Source: Fidelibacterota bacterium | Lineage (GTDB): Bacteria; Fidelibacterota; Marinisomatia; Marinisomatales; UBA1611 | Assembly: GCA_018658715.1 (NCBI GenBank) | Contig: JABHUQ010000090.1 | Span: forward strand, 1 to 64,000 | Direction: 5' to 3' | Length of the DNA: 64,000 nt | Shown: piece after piece, positions 43,482 through 53,775 of the stretch | Position numbering within the stretch: position 1 is the stretch's first letter | Layout: every line of letters starts with the position of its first letter | Position numbers and translations under genes: made by a program | The notes under the pieces: generated by a model | Seen by the model: the letters and a program-made list of their open reading frames with translations, nothing else | The model's database searches: none | Told to the model about the DNA's origin: nothing

Positions 43482-44564
43482 TTAATCTAGGATCATAAGT
43501 TCTTTGGATGTTTGATTAAGAACTTCACACCCATTCTTTTGAATAATAACATCATCTTCAATGCGTACTCCTCCCCACTCGGGGATATAAATTCCTGGCT
43601 CGATGGTAACAACATAATTTTCTTGGAGTGTATCCGTGCTCATGGAACTCAATCGTGGCATCGTATGAATCTCTAAACCAAGCCCGTGTCCTGTAGAATG
43701 GATATAATATTCCCCATAACCTGCGCCATCAATATGGTTTCGAGTTAATGCATCCGCATCTTTACAGGATAATCCTGCCTTTACGCCATCCAGACCTTTT
43801 TGTTGAGACACTTTTACAATTTCATATATTTCGCGATGGCGGTCTGTGGCTTCTCCCACAACAGGTGTGCGCGTCATGTCCGCATGATATCCAGCATATT
43901 TTGCTGCAGCATCAATCACAATAAAATCACCTTTTTCAAAAGGCCTATCTCCAGAAACAGCATGTGGTAAAGCGCTGTTGGCTCCTGTTGCAACAATGGG
44001 TGAATAAGCTTCTCCGTCCCCATATGCACGATATCGGAATGACAATTCATTGGCTATTTCCTTTTCGGTGACACCAACTTTAATCATCGGAAGTACTTCT
44101 TTATATACTTGATCTGTAATTTCCACAGCAGTACGCAAAGCATCTAATTCAGTATCATCCTTAACGGCAGCTAATTCTTCAATAATGCGACTTGTTTTTT
44201 CCCAATTCACGTGTGTGAATTGTTTCTTCATGTTGTTGAACAAACTTACAGACACAAAGTCTGCCTCAAACCCAAGTTTGATTCCATCAGATAAATCACA
44301 ATTTTTAGACATCATTTTTAAATGTGCTTCATTCCCAATAATGCGATTGAATCCTTTAACTTCACTTTTAGATTGGGTTAAATATCTTCCATCTGAAAAG
44401 AAATATTGATTATCCATTGTGACTAGGCATGAACCAGCAGAACCAGTGAATCCAGTCATATATCGAACATTGGTCATATTTGTAATATATATCCCGTCAA
44501 GATTCTGTTCTGATAAGGATGCGGTTAGTCGGTCAAGACGCTGGGAATAAATAAGGTCGCTCAT
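43482..44564 (-). CDS. M24-family Xaa-Pro aminopeptidase
   Basis: MTGFTGSAGSCLVT, FIVIDAAAKYAGYHADMTRTPVVG, HSTGHGLGLEIHTMPRLS, EPGIYIPEWGGVRIEDDVII. Confidence 0.94.
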   Translation of the reverse strand: MSDLIYSQRLDRLTASLSEQNLDGIYITNMTNVRYMTGFTGSAGSCLVTMDNQYFFSDGRYLTQSKSEVKGFNRIIGNEAHLKMMSKNCDLSDGIKLGFEADFVSVSLFNNMKKQFTHVNWEKTSRIIEELAAVKDDTELDALRTAVEITDQVYKEVLPMIKVGVTEKEIANELSFRYRAYGDGEAYSPIVATGANSALPHAVSGDRPFEKGDFIVIDAAAKYAGYHADMTRTPVVGEATDRHREIYEIVKVSQQKGLDGVKAGLSCKDADALTRNHIDGAGYGEYYIHSTGHGLGLEIHTMPRLSSMSTDTLQENYVVTIEPGIYIPEWGGVRIEDDVIIQKNGCEVLNQTSKELMILD

Positions 44565-44579
44565 AATTTTTTGATGGGG

Positions 44580-45323
44580 TTAATTGTTTGAAATGAAATC
44601 GTTGATTTCTTTTCTTTCTCGTTTTATTCTATCTAACGATTCACCTTTTTGTTCTAATACATTTAATACTTCTAAAGCTTGGTTTAAGAGGCCTTGGTTT
44701 TTTAGTACTGTAACCATGGTAAACGTTGCTAATCTATTACTTATTTTTAATGGTTCAGTATCTTCTTTATAATCTGGTATTGTAATGGGGTTAGTAGGTT
44801 TGGTTTCTGCGGAAAGCGGTTCTTTTTGTTTTTTACTTACGGGTGGATCTGCTAATTTTTTCTTGGATGCAACAATGCGTTTTTTCGTTTCTTTTTGTTG
44901 TGCGGATACTTCTTTTTTCAGTTGCATGTCCATTCTTTGAACAAATACTTGAGCTGCTTCATTCGCAGGATCTAACTCTAGGACTTTTTTCCAATGGGTG
45001 AATAATGTTTTTGGTGATCGCTCTAATTCTGTTTGAACACTACATAATTCTAATGTTGCATTCAAATGATCAGATGGATAATTAAGGCTCATAATAAACG
45101 CTTTTTCAGCCGCTTTTAAATTTCCAGCTTCTTTTTCAACTAAACCTAAAAGGTAATGCCCTTCTTGGTCATATTCATGGTACCCAAGTCCAATTTCACA
45201 GACTTTCCTAGCACGATAATAATCACCTTTAGAATAATATTTTTCTGCTAATACAGGAAAAAGAATTGTATCCATATGGTCAGCAAAATATAGTTCTAAT
45301 TCTAATAGGCTTTGAATATTCAT
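44580..45323 (-). CDS. Tetratricopeptide-repeat protein
   Basis: YSKGDYYRARKVCEIGLGYHEYDQEGHYLLGLVEKEAGNLKAAEKAFIMSL. Confidence 0.75.
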   Translation of the reverse strand: MNIQSLLELELYFADHMDTILFPVLAEKYYSKGDYYRARKVCEIGLGYHEYDQEGHYLLGLVEKEAGNLKAAEKAFIMSLNYPSDHLNATLELCSVQTELERSPKTLFTHWKKVLELDPANEAAQVFVQRMDMQLKKEVSAQQKETKKRIVASKKKLADPPVSKKQKEPLSAETKPTNPITIPDYKEDTEPLKISNRLATFTMVTVLKNQGLLNQALEVLNVLEQKGESLDRIKRERKEINDFISNN

Positions 45324-45326
45324 ATC

Positions 45327-45731
45327 TTATCTACGATGTGATTGAACCCATTCAGTTATAAAATCAACAGTTTCTTGGACGGGAGTACCGGGGCCGAATA
45401 ATCCACCCACACCAAGTGATTTTAATTCATCCATATCCTTTTGGGGAATAATACCACCTCCAACAAGCAGAACATCATTTATTCCTTTTTCCTTCATTAG
45501 GTTGAGAACTCGAGGGAAAATAGTCATATGAACATTATTTAAACTTGATAAAGCAATAACATCAGCATCTTCTTGCAGGGCAGCTGAAACAATCATTTCG
45601 GGCGTTTGGCGTAAACCGAGATATATAACTTCCATCCCAGCATCACGATAAGCAGCAGCTAAAACTTTTATTCCTCTATCATGACCATCTAAACCAGGCT
45701 TCGCCATTATTATGCGTATTTTTCTTTCCAT
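45327..45731 (-). CDS. Stand-alone B12-binding domain (methylmalonyl-CoA mutase C-terminal-like)
   Basis: [43 protein letters not shown]...[30 protein letters not shown]. Confidence 0.92.
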   Translation of the reverse strand: MERKIRIIMAKPGLDGHDRGIKVLAAAYRDAGMEVIYLGLRQTPEMIVSAALQEDADVIALSSLNNVHMTIFPRVLNLMKEKGINDVLLVGGGIIPQKDMDELKSLGVGGLFGPGTPVQETVDFITEWVQSHRR

Positions 45732-45816
45732 AAGACTTAAAATTAAAAAGCATCATTCTCACTTCATAACCAAATCATTTTATAATATTTAGCTGAAAGT
45801 GGTGATTTTTTCCCTA

Positions 45817-46269
45817 TTATTGTGTACTGTCTAAAACAAATGTGACGGGTCCATCGTTTACTAAAGAAACATCCATTGTTGCGCCAAATTCCCCGGATTG
45901 GACGGGAACTCCTTCTTGACTCATTTGTGCAATAAAGTATTCATATAATGCATTCCCTTTTTCGGGAGAAGCTGCACCCAAAAAACTAGGGCGGCGTCCT
46001 TTTCGTGTATCGCCACATAACGTAAATTGACTAATAACTAAAGCAGATCCACCTATATCTAATAAAGATAGATTCATTTTATCATTATGATCATTGAATA
46101 TTCGAAAATGTTTCATTTTATGTACTAAATAATCTGCATCTTTCTCTTGATCATTTTCCGCTACTCCAAGCAAAACAACCAAACCTTGCCCAATTTCTCC
46201 AACAGTTGACTGATTGACTGTTACTTTACCTTGAGAGCATCTTTGAATAACGGCAATCATTCTATCCAA
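45817..46269 (-). CDS. dtd: D-aminoacyl-tRNA deacylase
   Basis: MIAVIQRCSQGKVTV, ALVISQFTLCGDTRKGRRPSFLGAA, FGATMDVSLVNDGPVTF. Confidence 0.95.
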   Translation of the reverse strand: MDRMIAVIQRCSQGKVTVNQSTVGEIGQGLVVLLGVAENDQEKDADYLVHKMKHFRIFNDHNDKMNLSLLDIGGSALVISQFTLCGDTRKGRRPSFLGAASPEKGNALYEYFIAQMSQEGVPVQSGEFGATMDVSLVNDGPVTFVLDSTQ

Positions 46270-49200
46270 ATATTATCTTTACCGTAAATGTCTCTCAATT
46301 GTCTTAAGAATTCACGTTCGGTAGAAACTTTAATATTGTGTACTAAAACACGCGTTGGCTTATGACCGTTTCCATTTGGTAAATGAAAAATAACACCGCA
46401 TTTCCCGGGAAATCGATGAGCCAATGAATAAACTTGTTCCACAGATTCAGCATTGGAAAACCCACTATCAAACCGAATATTTAGCCGTGTAGATAATAAA
46501 TCTCTCACTCGATCAATCGGAATAATTTCATCCGCTAACATTTTAAAATCTGAAAAATCTGAATTATCGGATGGTTTCCCTTTTACAAAAACGACTTTAC
46601 CATCTTCGACTAAATCTTCATACTTCCTGTAGCATTCACTAAATGCAACAATTTCTGCCCTACCGCCTAAACAGTCTAAACTAAAAAAGGCCATTGGGTT
46701 ATTTCGGCGATCATATCGTCGCGTGATAGATGTAATAAGTCCACCAACTGTAATTACATCATTTTTTGATAATGTCATTTCACTTTCAAAATCAGCATTA
46801 GAAAATTCTTCTAAATCTTCTGCATGTTCCAATAGTGGGTGACCTGTCAAATATAAGCCTAAAACTTCTTTCTCTTTAGCAAGAGTATCCTGTTCTTCCC
46901 ATTCTGCAACATCGGGTAGGTTAGGTGTGCGTATTAAATCACTTTGGCCATCTGCATTACCAAACATATCCACTTGGTTTTGATCTCTTCCGTTTTGCAT
47001 TTGCTGACCATATCTAATCGCATCATCTACAGCTTGGTACATCTGAGCTCTAGCCCCTTCAAAATTATCCATCGCTCCAGCAAGGACAAGACTTTCAAGT
47101 ACTTTTTTATTAACTGTTCTTTGTTCTACTCTCGCACATAAATCAAAGATAGAATCAAAAGGCCCATTTTCATCTCTATCTTCAATAATTTTTTCTAATG
47201 CTTTAAGACCTACATTTTTTATTGCATTCAAGCCATAAGAAATGGATTTTTCTCCAACCGGTCTAAAATGGACATTCGAAACATTTATATCTGGGAGATT
47301 AACTTCAATCCCAAACTTTCTACATTCATTAATTAAAATTACAACACGATCCGTGGTTGTCATTTCACTGGTTAAATTTGCAGATAAAAATTCTGCCGGA
47401 TAATGCTCTTTCAACCAGGCTGTTTGATATGCAATATATGCATAAGCAACAGAATGACTTTTATTAAACCCATATTGAGCGAATTTTTCAATTAAAGCAA
47501 AAATATCACGCGCTTTTTTTGAAGAGATTTTTTTCCGCCCTGCCCCTTCAACAAATTTAACAGACATTTCATCCATTAAAGATTTGATCTTTTTACCCAT
47601 GGCACGACGCATTAAATCCGCTTCCGCCAGTGTAAAGTCAGCAACCTCGTGAGCAATTTGCATTACTTGCTCCTGGTATACGATAATCCCATACGTTTCT
47701 TTTAAGATAGGCTCCATAATTGGATGTGCGTATTTGATCTGTTTTTTCCCATGCTTCCGATCAATAAATTCAGAAATATTCTGCATAGGACCTGGACGGT
47801 ACAATGCATTCATCGCTACCAAATCATCTAAAACAGTTGGTTTAAGTTTTTTAAGAAATTCCCTCATTCCAGATGATTCAAACTGAAAGACGCCTATGGT
47901 TAATCCCTTCGCAAAAAGTTCATAAACTTTTTCATCATCCATTGGGATTTTTTCTATATCAATATCAATCCCTTTTTCTTTGATAAGTTTTACCGCCTTA
48001 TCAATAACAGTAAGGTTTCTCAAACCAAGAAAATCCATCTTAAGCAATCCAAGCTCTTCAAGTCCTTTCATGTCATACTGACTTGTAACATCACCCGTAT
48101 TTGATTTATATAAAGGAACGTAATCTGTTAATTCTCCTGGAACAACAACAACACCTGCTGCATGAGTTGATGCATGCCGATTCATCCCTTCGAGAATTTT
48201 TGATTGAGTAATTAATTCTTTATAAGCACCATCTGCCATTTTTTGTAATTCAGAGCTCTTTTTTAATGCACTATCAAGTGTAATATTTAATTCATTTGGA
48301 ATTGCCTTCGCAACTCGATCAACCTCATTATATGAAAAACCCAATACACGCCCAACATCCCGTACCACTTGCTTCGCCTTCATTTTCCCAAAAGTGATAA
48401 TTTGTGTTACAGAATTTTCACCATATTCACCTTTAATATAATCAATCACTTCGCCTCGACGCTCAATACAAAAGTCAATATCAATATCTGGCATACTAAC
48501 GCGATCAGGATTTAAAAATCGTTCAAAAAGCAAATCGTGTTTTAAAGGATTAATATTTGTTATCCCAAGTGCGTATGACACTAAACTTCCTGCAGCAGAT
48601 CCGCGACCTGGCCCAACAGGGATTCCATTATTTTTAGCATATTTAACAAAATCAGCTGTAATTAAAAAATAGCCAGCGTAACCCATATTCTTTATAACAG
48701 CTAGTTCGTGATCAAGTCTTTTTCTTGCGTCGGGTGAAATATCACCCAACAATGATTCTGTACCTGAATCAGATAAATATTTTAAATAATCATCTGCGTC
48801 CTGTGTGGGAGAGCCTTCGGGAATCATGTACTGTGGCAATAATAAGTTCCCAAATGTCAAATCCATATCAATGCTATCCGCAATACGTCGTGTGTTTTCT
48901 ATAGCTCCTGAATAATCTTTGAATAAATGATGCATTTCATCTTGAGATTTGAAATAAAATTCGGGAGTTGCATATTTTAAACGCTTTGTATCAGTTTGAA
49001 CTGCACCCGTACCTAAACAAATATGAATATCATGAGCATTGGCATGATCTTTTTTTGAATAATGTGCATCATTTGTACATACCATAGGTAACTCCAAATC
49101 AGCAGATAACTTTTGCATATTTTTAATATTTTCTGCTTCTTCAGGAATTCCATGGTTTTGGATTTCTAAATAATATCTATCCGGAAATATTTCGGAAAAT

Positions 49201-49691
49201 TTTAAAGCTATTTCACGTGCACCTTTATAGTCGCCTTTTAACATTCTTTCAGGGACAGCGCCTTTTAAACAACCTGAGAGACAAATTAATCCTTCACTAA
49301 ACTCTGATAACAGATCCATATCAATACGTGGGCGATAATAAAATCCTTCAAGATAACCCGCGGTGACCAATTTCATGAGATTTCTGTAACCGACGTTATT
49401 TTGCGCTAATAAGATTAAATGATTGTTTCCCCACCCACTTTCAGCTGTTGTTTTTTTCTCAAATCGACTCCCAACCGCAACATATACTTCACAACCAATA
49501 ATAGGCTTTACACCTGCTTTCTTTGCAGACTTATAGTATGGGACAACGCTAAACATATTACCATGTTCTGTTAAAGCAACAGAATCCATATTTAAATCGC
49601 CAATGGTATTAACCAATTGATCTACACGTTGTGCTCCATCCAGCAAACTATAGTCAGAATGATTGTGAAGATGTACGAATTCAGATGTCAT
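46257..49691 (-). CDS. dnaE: DNA polymerase III alpha subunit
   Basis: FVHLHNHSDYSLLDGAQR PHP, GPGRGSAAGSLVSYALGIT, PDIDIDFCIERRGEVI, YGFNKSHSVAYA. Confidence 0.97.
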   Translation of the reverse strand: MTSEFVHLHNHSDYSLLDGAQRVDQLVNTIGDLNMDSVALTEHGNMFSVVPYYKSAKKAGVKPIIGCEVYVAVGSRFEKKTTAESGWGNNHLILLAQNNVGYRNLMKLVTAGYLEGFYYRPRIDMDLLSEFSEGLICLSGCLKGAVPERMLKGDYKGAREIALKFSEIFPDRYYLEIQNHGIPEEAENIKNMQKLSADLELPMVCTNDAHYSKKDHANAHDIHICLGTGAVQTDTKRLKYATPEFYFKSQDEMHHLFKDYSGAIENTRRIADSIDMDLTFGNLLLPQYMIPEGSPTQDADDYLKYLSDSGTESLLGDISPDARKRLDHELAVIKNMGYAGYFLITADFVKYAKNNGIPVGPGRGSAAGSLVSYALGITNINPLKHDLLFERFLNPDRVSMPDIDIDFCIERRGEVIDYIKGEYGENSVTQIITFGKMKAKQVVRDVGRVLGFSYNEVDRVAKAIPNELNITLDSALKKSSELQKMADGAYKELITQSKILEGMNRHASTHAAGVVVVPGELTDYVPLYKSNTGDVTSQYDMKGLEELGLLKMDFLGLRNLTVIDKAVKLIKEKGIDIDIEKIPMDDEKVYELFAKGLTIGVFQFESSGMREFLKKLKPTVLDDLVAMNALYRPGPMQNISEFIDRKHGKKQIKYAHPIMEPILKETYGIIVYQEQVMQIAHEVADFTLAEADLMRRAMGKKIKSLMDEMSVKFVEGAGRKKISSKKARDIFALIEKFAQYGFNKSHSVAYAYIAYQTAWLKEHYPAEFLSANLTSEMTTTDRVVILINECRKFGIEVNLPDINVSNVHFRPVGEKSISYGLNAIKNVGLKALEKIIEDRDENGPFDSIFDLCARVEQRTVNKKVLESLVLAGAMDNFEGARAQMYQAVDDAIRYGQQMQNGRDQNQVDMFGNADGQSDLIRTPNLPDVAEWEEQDTLAKEKEVLGLYLTGHPLLEHAEDLEEFSNADFESEMTLSKNDVITVGGLITSITRRYDRRNNPMAFFSLDCLGGRAEIVAFSECYRKYEDLVEDGKVVFVKGKPSDNSDFSDFKMLADEIIPIDRVRDLLSTRLNIRFDSGFSNAESVEQVYSLAHRFPGKCGVIFHLPNGNGHKPTRVLVHNIKVSTEREFLRQLRDIYGKDNIWIE

Positions 49692-50529
49692 AAATAGAAC
49701 CTAGATAAATAGCCAGCAATCCAACAATGGTACTGAACTTTAATAATTTAGCACCTCGGATAGCGCTTGTTTTCCCTGGATTATTCTGTAATGAAACTAC
49801 AACAACTCCTAAAGGAATCTCAACGCCGAAGATCAATAATATCCCATAAAATATTCCGTATATATCTACAAAATATGGAATGAATGCGCCCAACCCAACT
49901 AAGCCTGATGAGAGTGTAACTAGATGAACACTTTTTGATAATCCAGCAACAATTGGGTATGTCCTTAAGCCTGCACTTTTGTCTCCCTCAATATCAGCTA
50001 TATCTTTAACAAGTTCACGAATGAATGTTAATCCAAAAGCTAAAATAGAAGGTACAATCATTAATTTAATGTGCCCGAAAGCTGCTCCTGAAAATATAAA
50101 TGTTAACCCGAGAATAAGTGAAACAGCAATATTGCCGACGAGTGGTTGTCCTTTTAAAAAACCACTATATAATATCATTAAAGGGAGAGCAATACCTAAT
50201 GAAATAAGTTTTGCTTCAAAATTCAATTGAAATGAAATAATACTTCCTATTAAAAATAAAATAACAGATATATAGAATGCACCATCCCGTGATATTACAC
50301 CTAAACTTAATGGGCGATTAGGTTGATTTATTTTATCAATTTTATAGTCAACAAAATCGTTATAGGCATTTGCCCCAGCATTATAACAGACAACAACACC
50401 CGTAGTAATTACAATCAATAATACATCTATATCAGGGCTTACAATGAGTGATGTAAAATAAACGGCAACTGCGCCTGTAATTAAATTTAATGGCCTTAAT
50501 AATTTTAATGTTGCGGTTAATTTATTCAT
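49681..50529 (-). CDS. UbiA-family prenyltransferase (DGGGP-synthase-like)
   Basis: NAYNDFVDYKIDKINQPNRPLSLGVIS and REVVKDIADIEGD-like (RELVKDIADIEGDKSAGLRTYPI) Asp-rich motifs. Confidence 0.85.
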   Translation of the reverse strand: MNKLTATLKLLRPLNLITGAVAVYFTSLIVSPDIDVLLIVITTGVVVCYNAGANAYNDFVDYKIDKINQPNRPLSLGVISRDGAFYISVILFLIGSIISFQLNFEAKLISLGIALPLMILYSGFLKGQPLVGNIAVSLILGLTFIFSGAAFGHIKLMIVPSILAFGLTFIRELVKDIADIEGDKSAGLRTYPIVAGLSKSVHLVTLSSGLVGLGAFIPYFVDIYGIFYGILLIFGVEIPLGVVVVSLQNNPGKTSAIRGAKLLKFSTIVGLLAIYLGSIYDI

Positions 50530-50538
50530 GATGAATTA

Positions 50539-51420
50539 CTAGGCAATTTTAACAATCAATATTCTATCATCACCATTATAATCCTTCATTAATTCAACAT
50601 TTTTAAATCCCTGATCTTTAAAAAGATTCATCGCTTTTATTGGGTGGTCATTTAATCCTACTTCAAGTATCAACCAACCGCCAGGCAAAATCCATTCATG
50701 TGATTTTTCTGCTAATCGTCGATAGAAAGTTAAACCATCCTGATTGTCAGTTAATGCTTCATGTGGCTCAAATTGTTTCACATCTTCCATGAGTGAATCC
50801 ATCTCTTCTTGACGAATATAAGGCGGATTACATATTATCAAATGTGCAGGTTCCTGAATGGGCTTGTTTAATAATATATCATCTTGTTCAAATTGTACAT
50901 TTTTTACTGTATGGTAGTTTTTGTTTTTGTCTGCAATTTGAAGTGCATCTTTCGATATGTCAATTCCAATTACTTGAGTGTTAGGCCTTTCCATTGCAAC
51001 AGTAATTGCGATACAACCCGAACCCGTTCCAATATCAATAATATTCATTTTTTCAATTTCAGGTATTTTCTCCAATGAAATATCGATCAATCTTTCCGTT
51101 TCTGCCCTTGGAATAAGAACAGATGGAGTGACAAAAAATGTTCGACCATAAAATTCAGTTGAACCTGTGATATATTGTAAGGGTTCATGAGAAATGCGTC
51201 TTTTTACCCATCCGCGAAGTATAGATAATTGAGATTTAGAAAGAGTTTCTTCAAAACGAAGATATACATCCATCCTTGAGCAATTTAATAGAGATTGAAG
51301 TAACCATTCAATTTCCGATCTTGGAGTAGAAAATTTCTTTTCTCTAAAATAGGTTTCTGCCCAATGAATCAGATCTATGACACGCCAAGTTTTCGTTTTA
51401 TCTTGGGCAGATAAAGACAT
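50539..51420 (-). CDS. prmC: Peptide chain release factor N5-glutamine methyltransferase
   Basis: PRAETERLIDISL, IIDIGTGSGCIAITVAMERP, IICNPPYIRQEEM. Confidence 0.96.
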   Translation of the reverse strand: MSLSAQDKTKTWRVIDLIHWAETYFREKKFSTPRSEIEWLLQSLLNCSRMDVYLRFEETLSKSQLSILRGWVKRRISHEPLQYITGSTEFYGRTFFVTPSVLIPRAETERLIDISLEKIPEIEKMNIIDIGTGSGCIAITVAMERPNTQVIGIDISKDALQIADKNKNYHTVKNVQFEQDDILLNKPIQEPAHLIICNPPYIRQEEMDSLMEDVKQFEPHEALTDNQDGLTFYRRLAEKSHEWILPGGWLILEVGLNDHPIKAMNLFKDQGFKNVELMKDYNGDDRILIVKIA

Positions 51421-52485
51421 TTATTCTGTATTCGCTAACAATTCTTGCTGTTCTGCTATTTTTAATTGTTCGATCAATTCTGTTATGTCCCCATCCAATA
51501 TTTCATTGAGTCTGTGGGTTGTAAAACTAATGCGATGATCTGTAACGCGCCCCTGCGGAAAGTTATACGTTCGAATCTTGGCAGATCGATCGCCCGTAGA
51601 AACTAAACTTTTTCTTTCTGCTGCGCGTTCTTTGGCTATTTTTTCTTGCTCGGAAGCTAATAATCTTGATTTTAAAACCTTTAATGCAGCTGCTCGATTT
51701 TTGTGCTGAGAAGATTCATCTTGGCAGGTAACAACTAAACCTGTTGGAATATGAGTTATCCGAATAGCAGACTCCGTCTTATTCACATGCTGTCCACCTG
51801 CACCGCTTGCTCGATAAGTATCAATTTTCAAATCACCTTCATTTACATCTACATCTACATCTTTTGCTTCGGGCATAACGGCAACAGTTGCGGCCGATGT
51901 ATGAACACGACCACTTGTTTCTGTCTTTGGAACGCGTTGGACACGATGAACACCACTTTCATATTTCAGCATTCCGTACGCACCTTTTCCTTCTAGCGCA
52001 ACAATAACTTCTTTGAAACCGCCAATTCCTGTTCCATTCGATTGAATTACTTTCTGTTTCCAATTATTACGTTCTGCATAACGAGAATAAAGACGATATA
52101 AATCAGCTGCAAATAACGCAGCTTCATCTCCCCCCGTTCCAGCTCGTATTTCTAAAATTAGGTTTTTATCGTCGTGCGGATCTTTGGGCAATAATAATAA
52201 TTTAATTTGTTCTTCTAGCAAAATTTGATCACGCCCCAGTGTCTCTATTTCTTCTTCTGCCATAAGCTTTAATTCATCGTCATCGCCTTCAAGAAGTTCC
52301 TTATCTTCATCAATCTGGTGTAACACTGAAATATATTGTTTAGCAACATTAACAATTTCTTCCAATTGCTTTTGTTCTTGAGCGAGTGTCTTTATTTTTT
52401 CTATGTCAGTTACATTATCTGGGTCTGCCATTTGCTTTGACATATCATCATATTTCTCTATGATTGAAATAAGTTTATTCTTCAT
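51421..52485 (-). CDS. prfA: Peptide chain release factor 1
   Basis: [56 protein letters not shown] (GGQ). Confidence 0.97.
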   Translation of the reverse strand: MKNKLISIIEKYDDMSKQMADPDNVTDIEKIKTLAQEQKQLEEIVNVAKQYISVLHQIDEDKELLEGDDDELKLMAEEEIETLGRDQILLEEQIKLLLLPKDPHDDKNLILEIRAGTGGDEAALFAADLYRLYSRYAERNNWKQKVIQSNGTGIGGFKEVIVALEGKGAYGMLKYESGVHRVQRVPKTETSGRVHTSAATVAVMPEAKDVDVDVNEGDLKIDTYRASGAGGQHVNKTESAIRITHIPTGLVVTCQDESSQHKNRAAALKVLKSRLLASEQEKIAKERAAERKSLVSTGDRSAKIRTYNFPQGRVTDHRISFTTHRLNEILDGDITELIEQLKIAEQQELLANTE

Positions 52486-53450
52486 CCAATCGCCTCTGCA
52501 ACATACTCTTTTCCGGATACTTCATCAAACTGATCACCGAATGCTTCTTTTAGTGCTTGGATGGCTACTTCTACCATTTCATCTTCAGGATGGCGGGTTG
52601 TAATATTCTGAAGCCAAAGACCTGGTTTCTTTAATACTCTAAAAAACAAATTATCATTTTTTGCCGTTAATTTAATGACTTCATACCCAACACCTGAGAC
52701 AAATGGGATTAATGGTAGATGAAATAAAAGACGAATAGGCAATGATATAGTTCCAAGAATAGATATGACAATCATATCAATTGCTGCGAAAACTATGATT
52801 GCTGATAATAGAACAATAAATAAAAAACTAGTTCCACATCGAGGGTGTTGTGTAGGAAAAGATTGGGCATTTTTAACACTAATTTCTCTACCTGACTCAA
52901 AATTGTAAACGACTCTATGTTCTGCGCCATGGTATTGGAACAATCTACGCACATCGGATAGTAATGAGATTAATCCTAAATACACGACAAAAAATAAAAT
53001 CCTAAAACTTCCAGAAATTAAATTAAAAGCTAATGCTTCTTTTTCTACATTTAATAATTTAGTTGTTATCCACATAGGAGCAATCATAAAAAGAAGAACC
53101 GCTAAACCTATCGAAAAGAGAGTTGTTAAAAAATTGGCAATTTTACCTGGTTCTTTTTCGCCTTCTTTCAATGGAATTGCAATATCCGCTGACCACTGAA
53201 GTGTACCTAATCCAATTTTCATTGCTTCATATAGCGATGCCATTCCTCTTAGAATCGGTTTTTTCCAAAATGAAGATTTTTCTGTAATTGCTGTAAAATC
53301 TTCTCGTCGTATTTGGATGTCACCTTTTGGATCTCTAACCGCTGTAGCATAAGCGCCTGGAACACGCATCATAACACCTTCAATAACAGCTTGGCCACCA
53401 ACAAGAATAGTTGGTGCAGATGTTAGAAATTGTATGAAGCGGTTTTTCAT
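52482..53450 (-). CDS. DUF1385 family membrane protein
   Basis: [66 protein letters not shown]. Start moved to the ATG at 53450 (track start 53567 overlaps rpmE and a terminator). Confidence 0.9.
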   Translation of the reverse strand: MKNRFIQFLTSAPTILVGGQAVIEGVMMRVPGAYATAVRDPKGDIQIRREDFTAITEKSSFWKKPILRGMASLYEAMKIGLGTLQWSADIAIPLKEGEKEPGKIANFLTTLFSIGLAVLLFMIAPMWITTKLLNVEKEALAFNLISGSFRILFFVVYLGLISLLSDVRRLFQYHGAEHRVVYNFESGREISVKNAQSFPTQHPRCGTSFLFIVLLSAIIVFAAIDMIVISILGTISLPIRLLFHLPLIPFVSGVGYEVIKLTAKNDNLFFRVLKKPGLWLQNITTRHPEDEMVEVAIQALKEAFGDQFDEVSGKEYVAEAIG

Positions 53451-53451
53451 A

Positions 53452-53499
53452 GATAAAAAAATGGCTTTGATAGCAGAAAACCCACTCTCAAAGCCATTT
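53452..53499 (-). terminator. Intrinsic terminator after rpmE
   Basis: AAATGGCTTTGA (53459-53470) / TCAAAGCCATTT (53488-53499), 12-bp stem with T run on minus-strand exit. Confidence 0.75.
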
Positions 53500-53511
53500 A
53501 TATAAGTTTGG

Positions 53512-53763
53512 TTACTGAGCGTTACCGTATTTCTTTTGGAATTTCTCAATCCGTCCAGCAGTATCAACTAAGTTTTGCTGACCAGTGAAAAATGGGTGAG
53601 ATTTATCAGATATTTCAATTTTACATAGAGGATATTCATTCCCATCATCCCAAACAATAGTTTCTTTTGTTTCGACTGTAGATCGAGTAAGAAATGAATA
53701 ATCACATGATGTATCTTTAAAAACAACCAATCGATACGATTCTGGATGTATTCCTTTTTTCAT
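53512..53763 (-). CDS. rpmE2: Ribosomal protein bL31 (type B)
   Basis: [36 protein letters not shown]...[37 protein letters not shown]. Confidence 0.95.
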   Translation of the reverse strand: MKKGIHPESYRLVVFKDTSCDYSFLTRSTVETKETIVWDDGNEYPLCKIEISDKSHPFFTGQQNLVDTAGRIEKFQKKYGNAQ

Positions 53764-53775
53764 TTTTTGTCTCCT

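Noticed and set aside
53451-53567. 5' extension of the DUF1385 ORF
   Set aside because: Overlaps rpmE2 and an intrinsic terminator; DUF1385 homology begins after the ATG at 53450.
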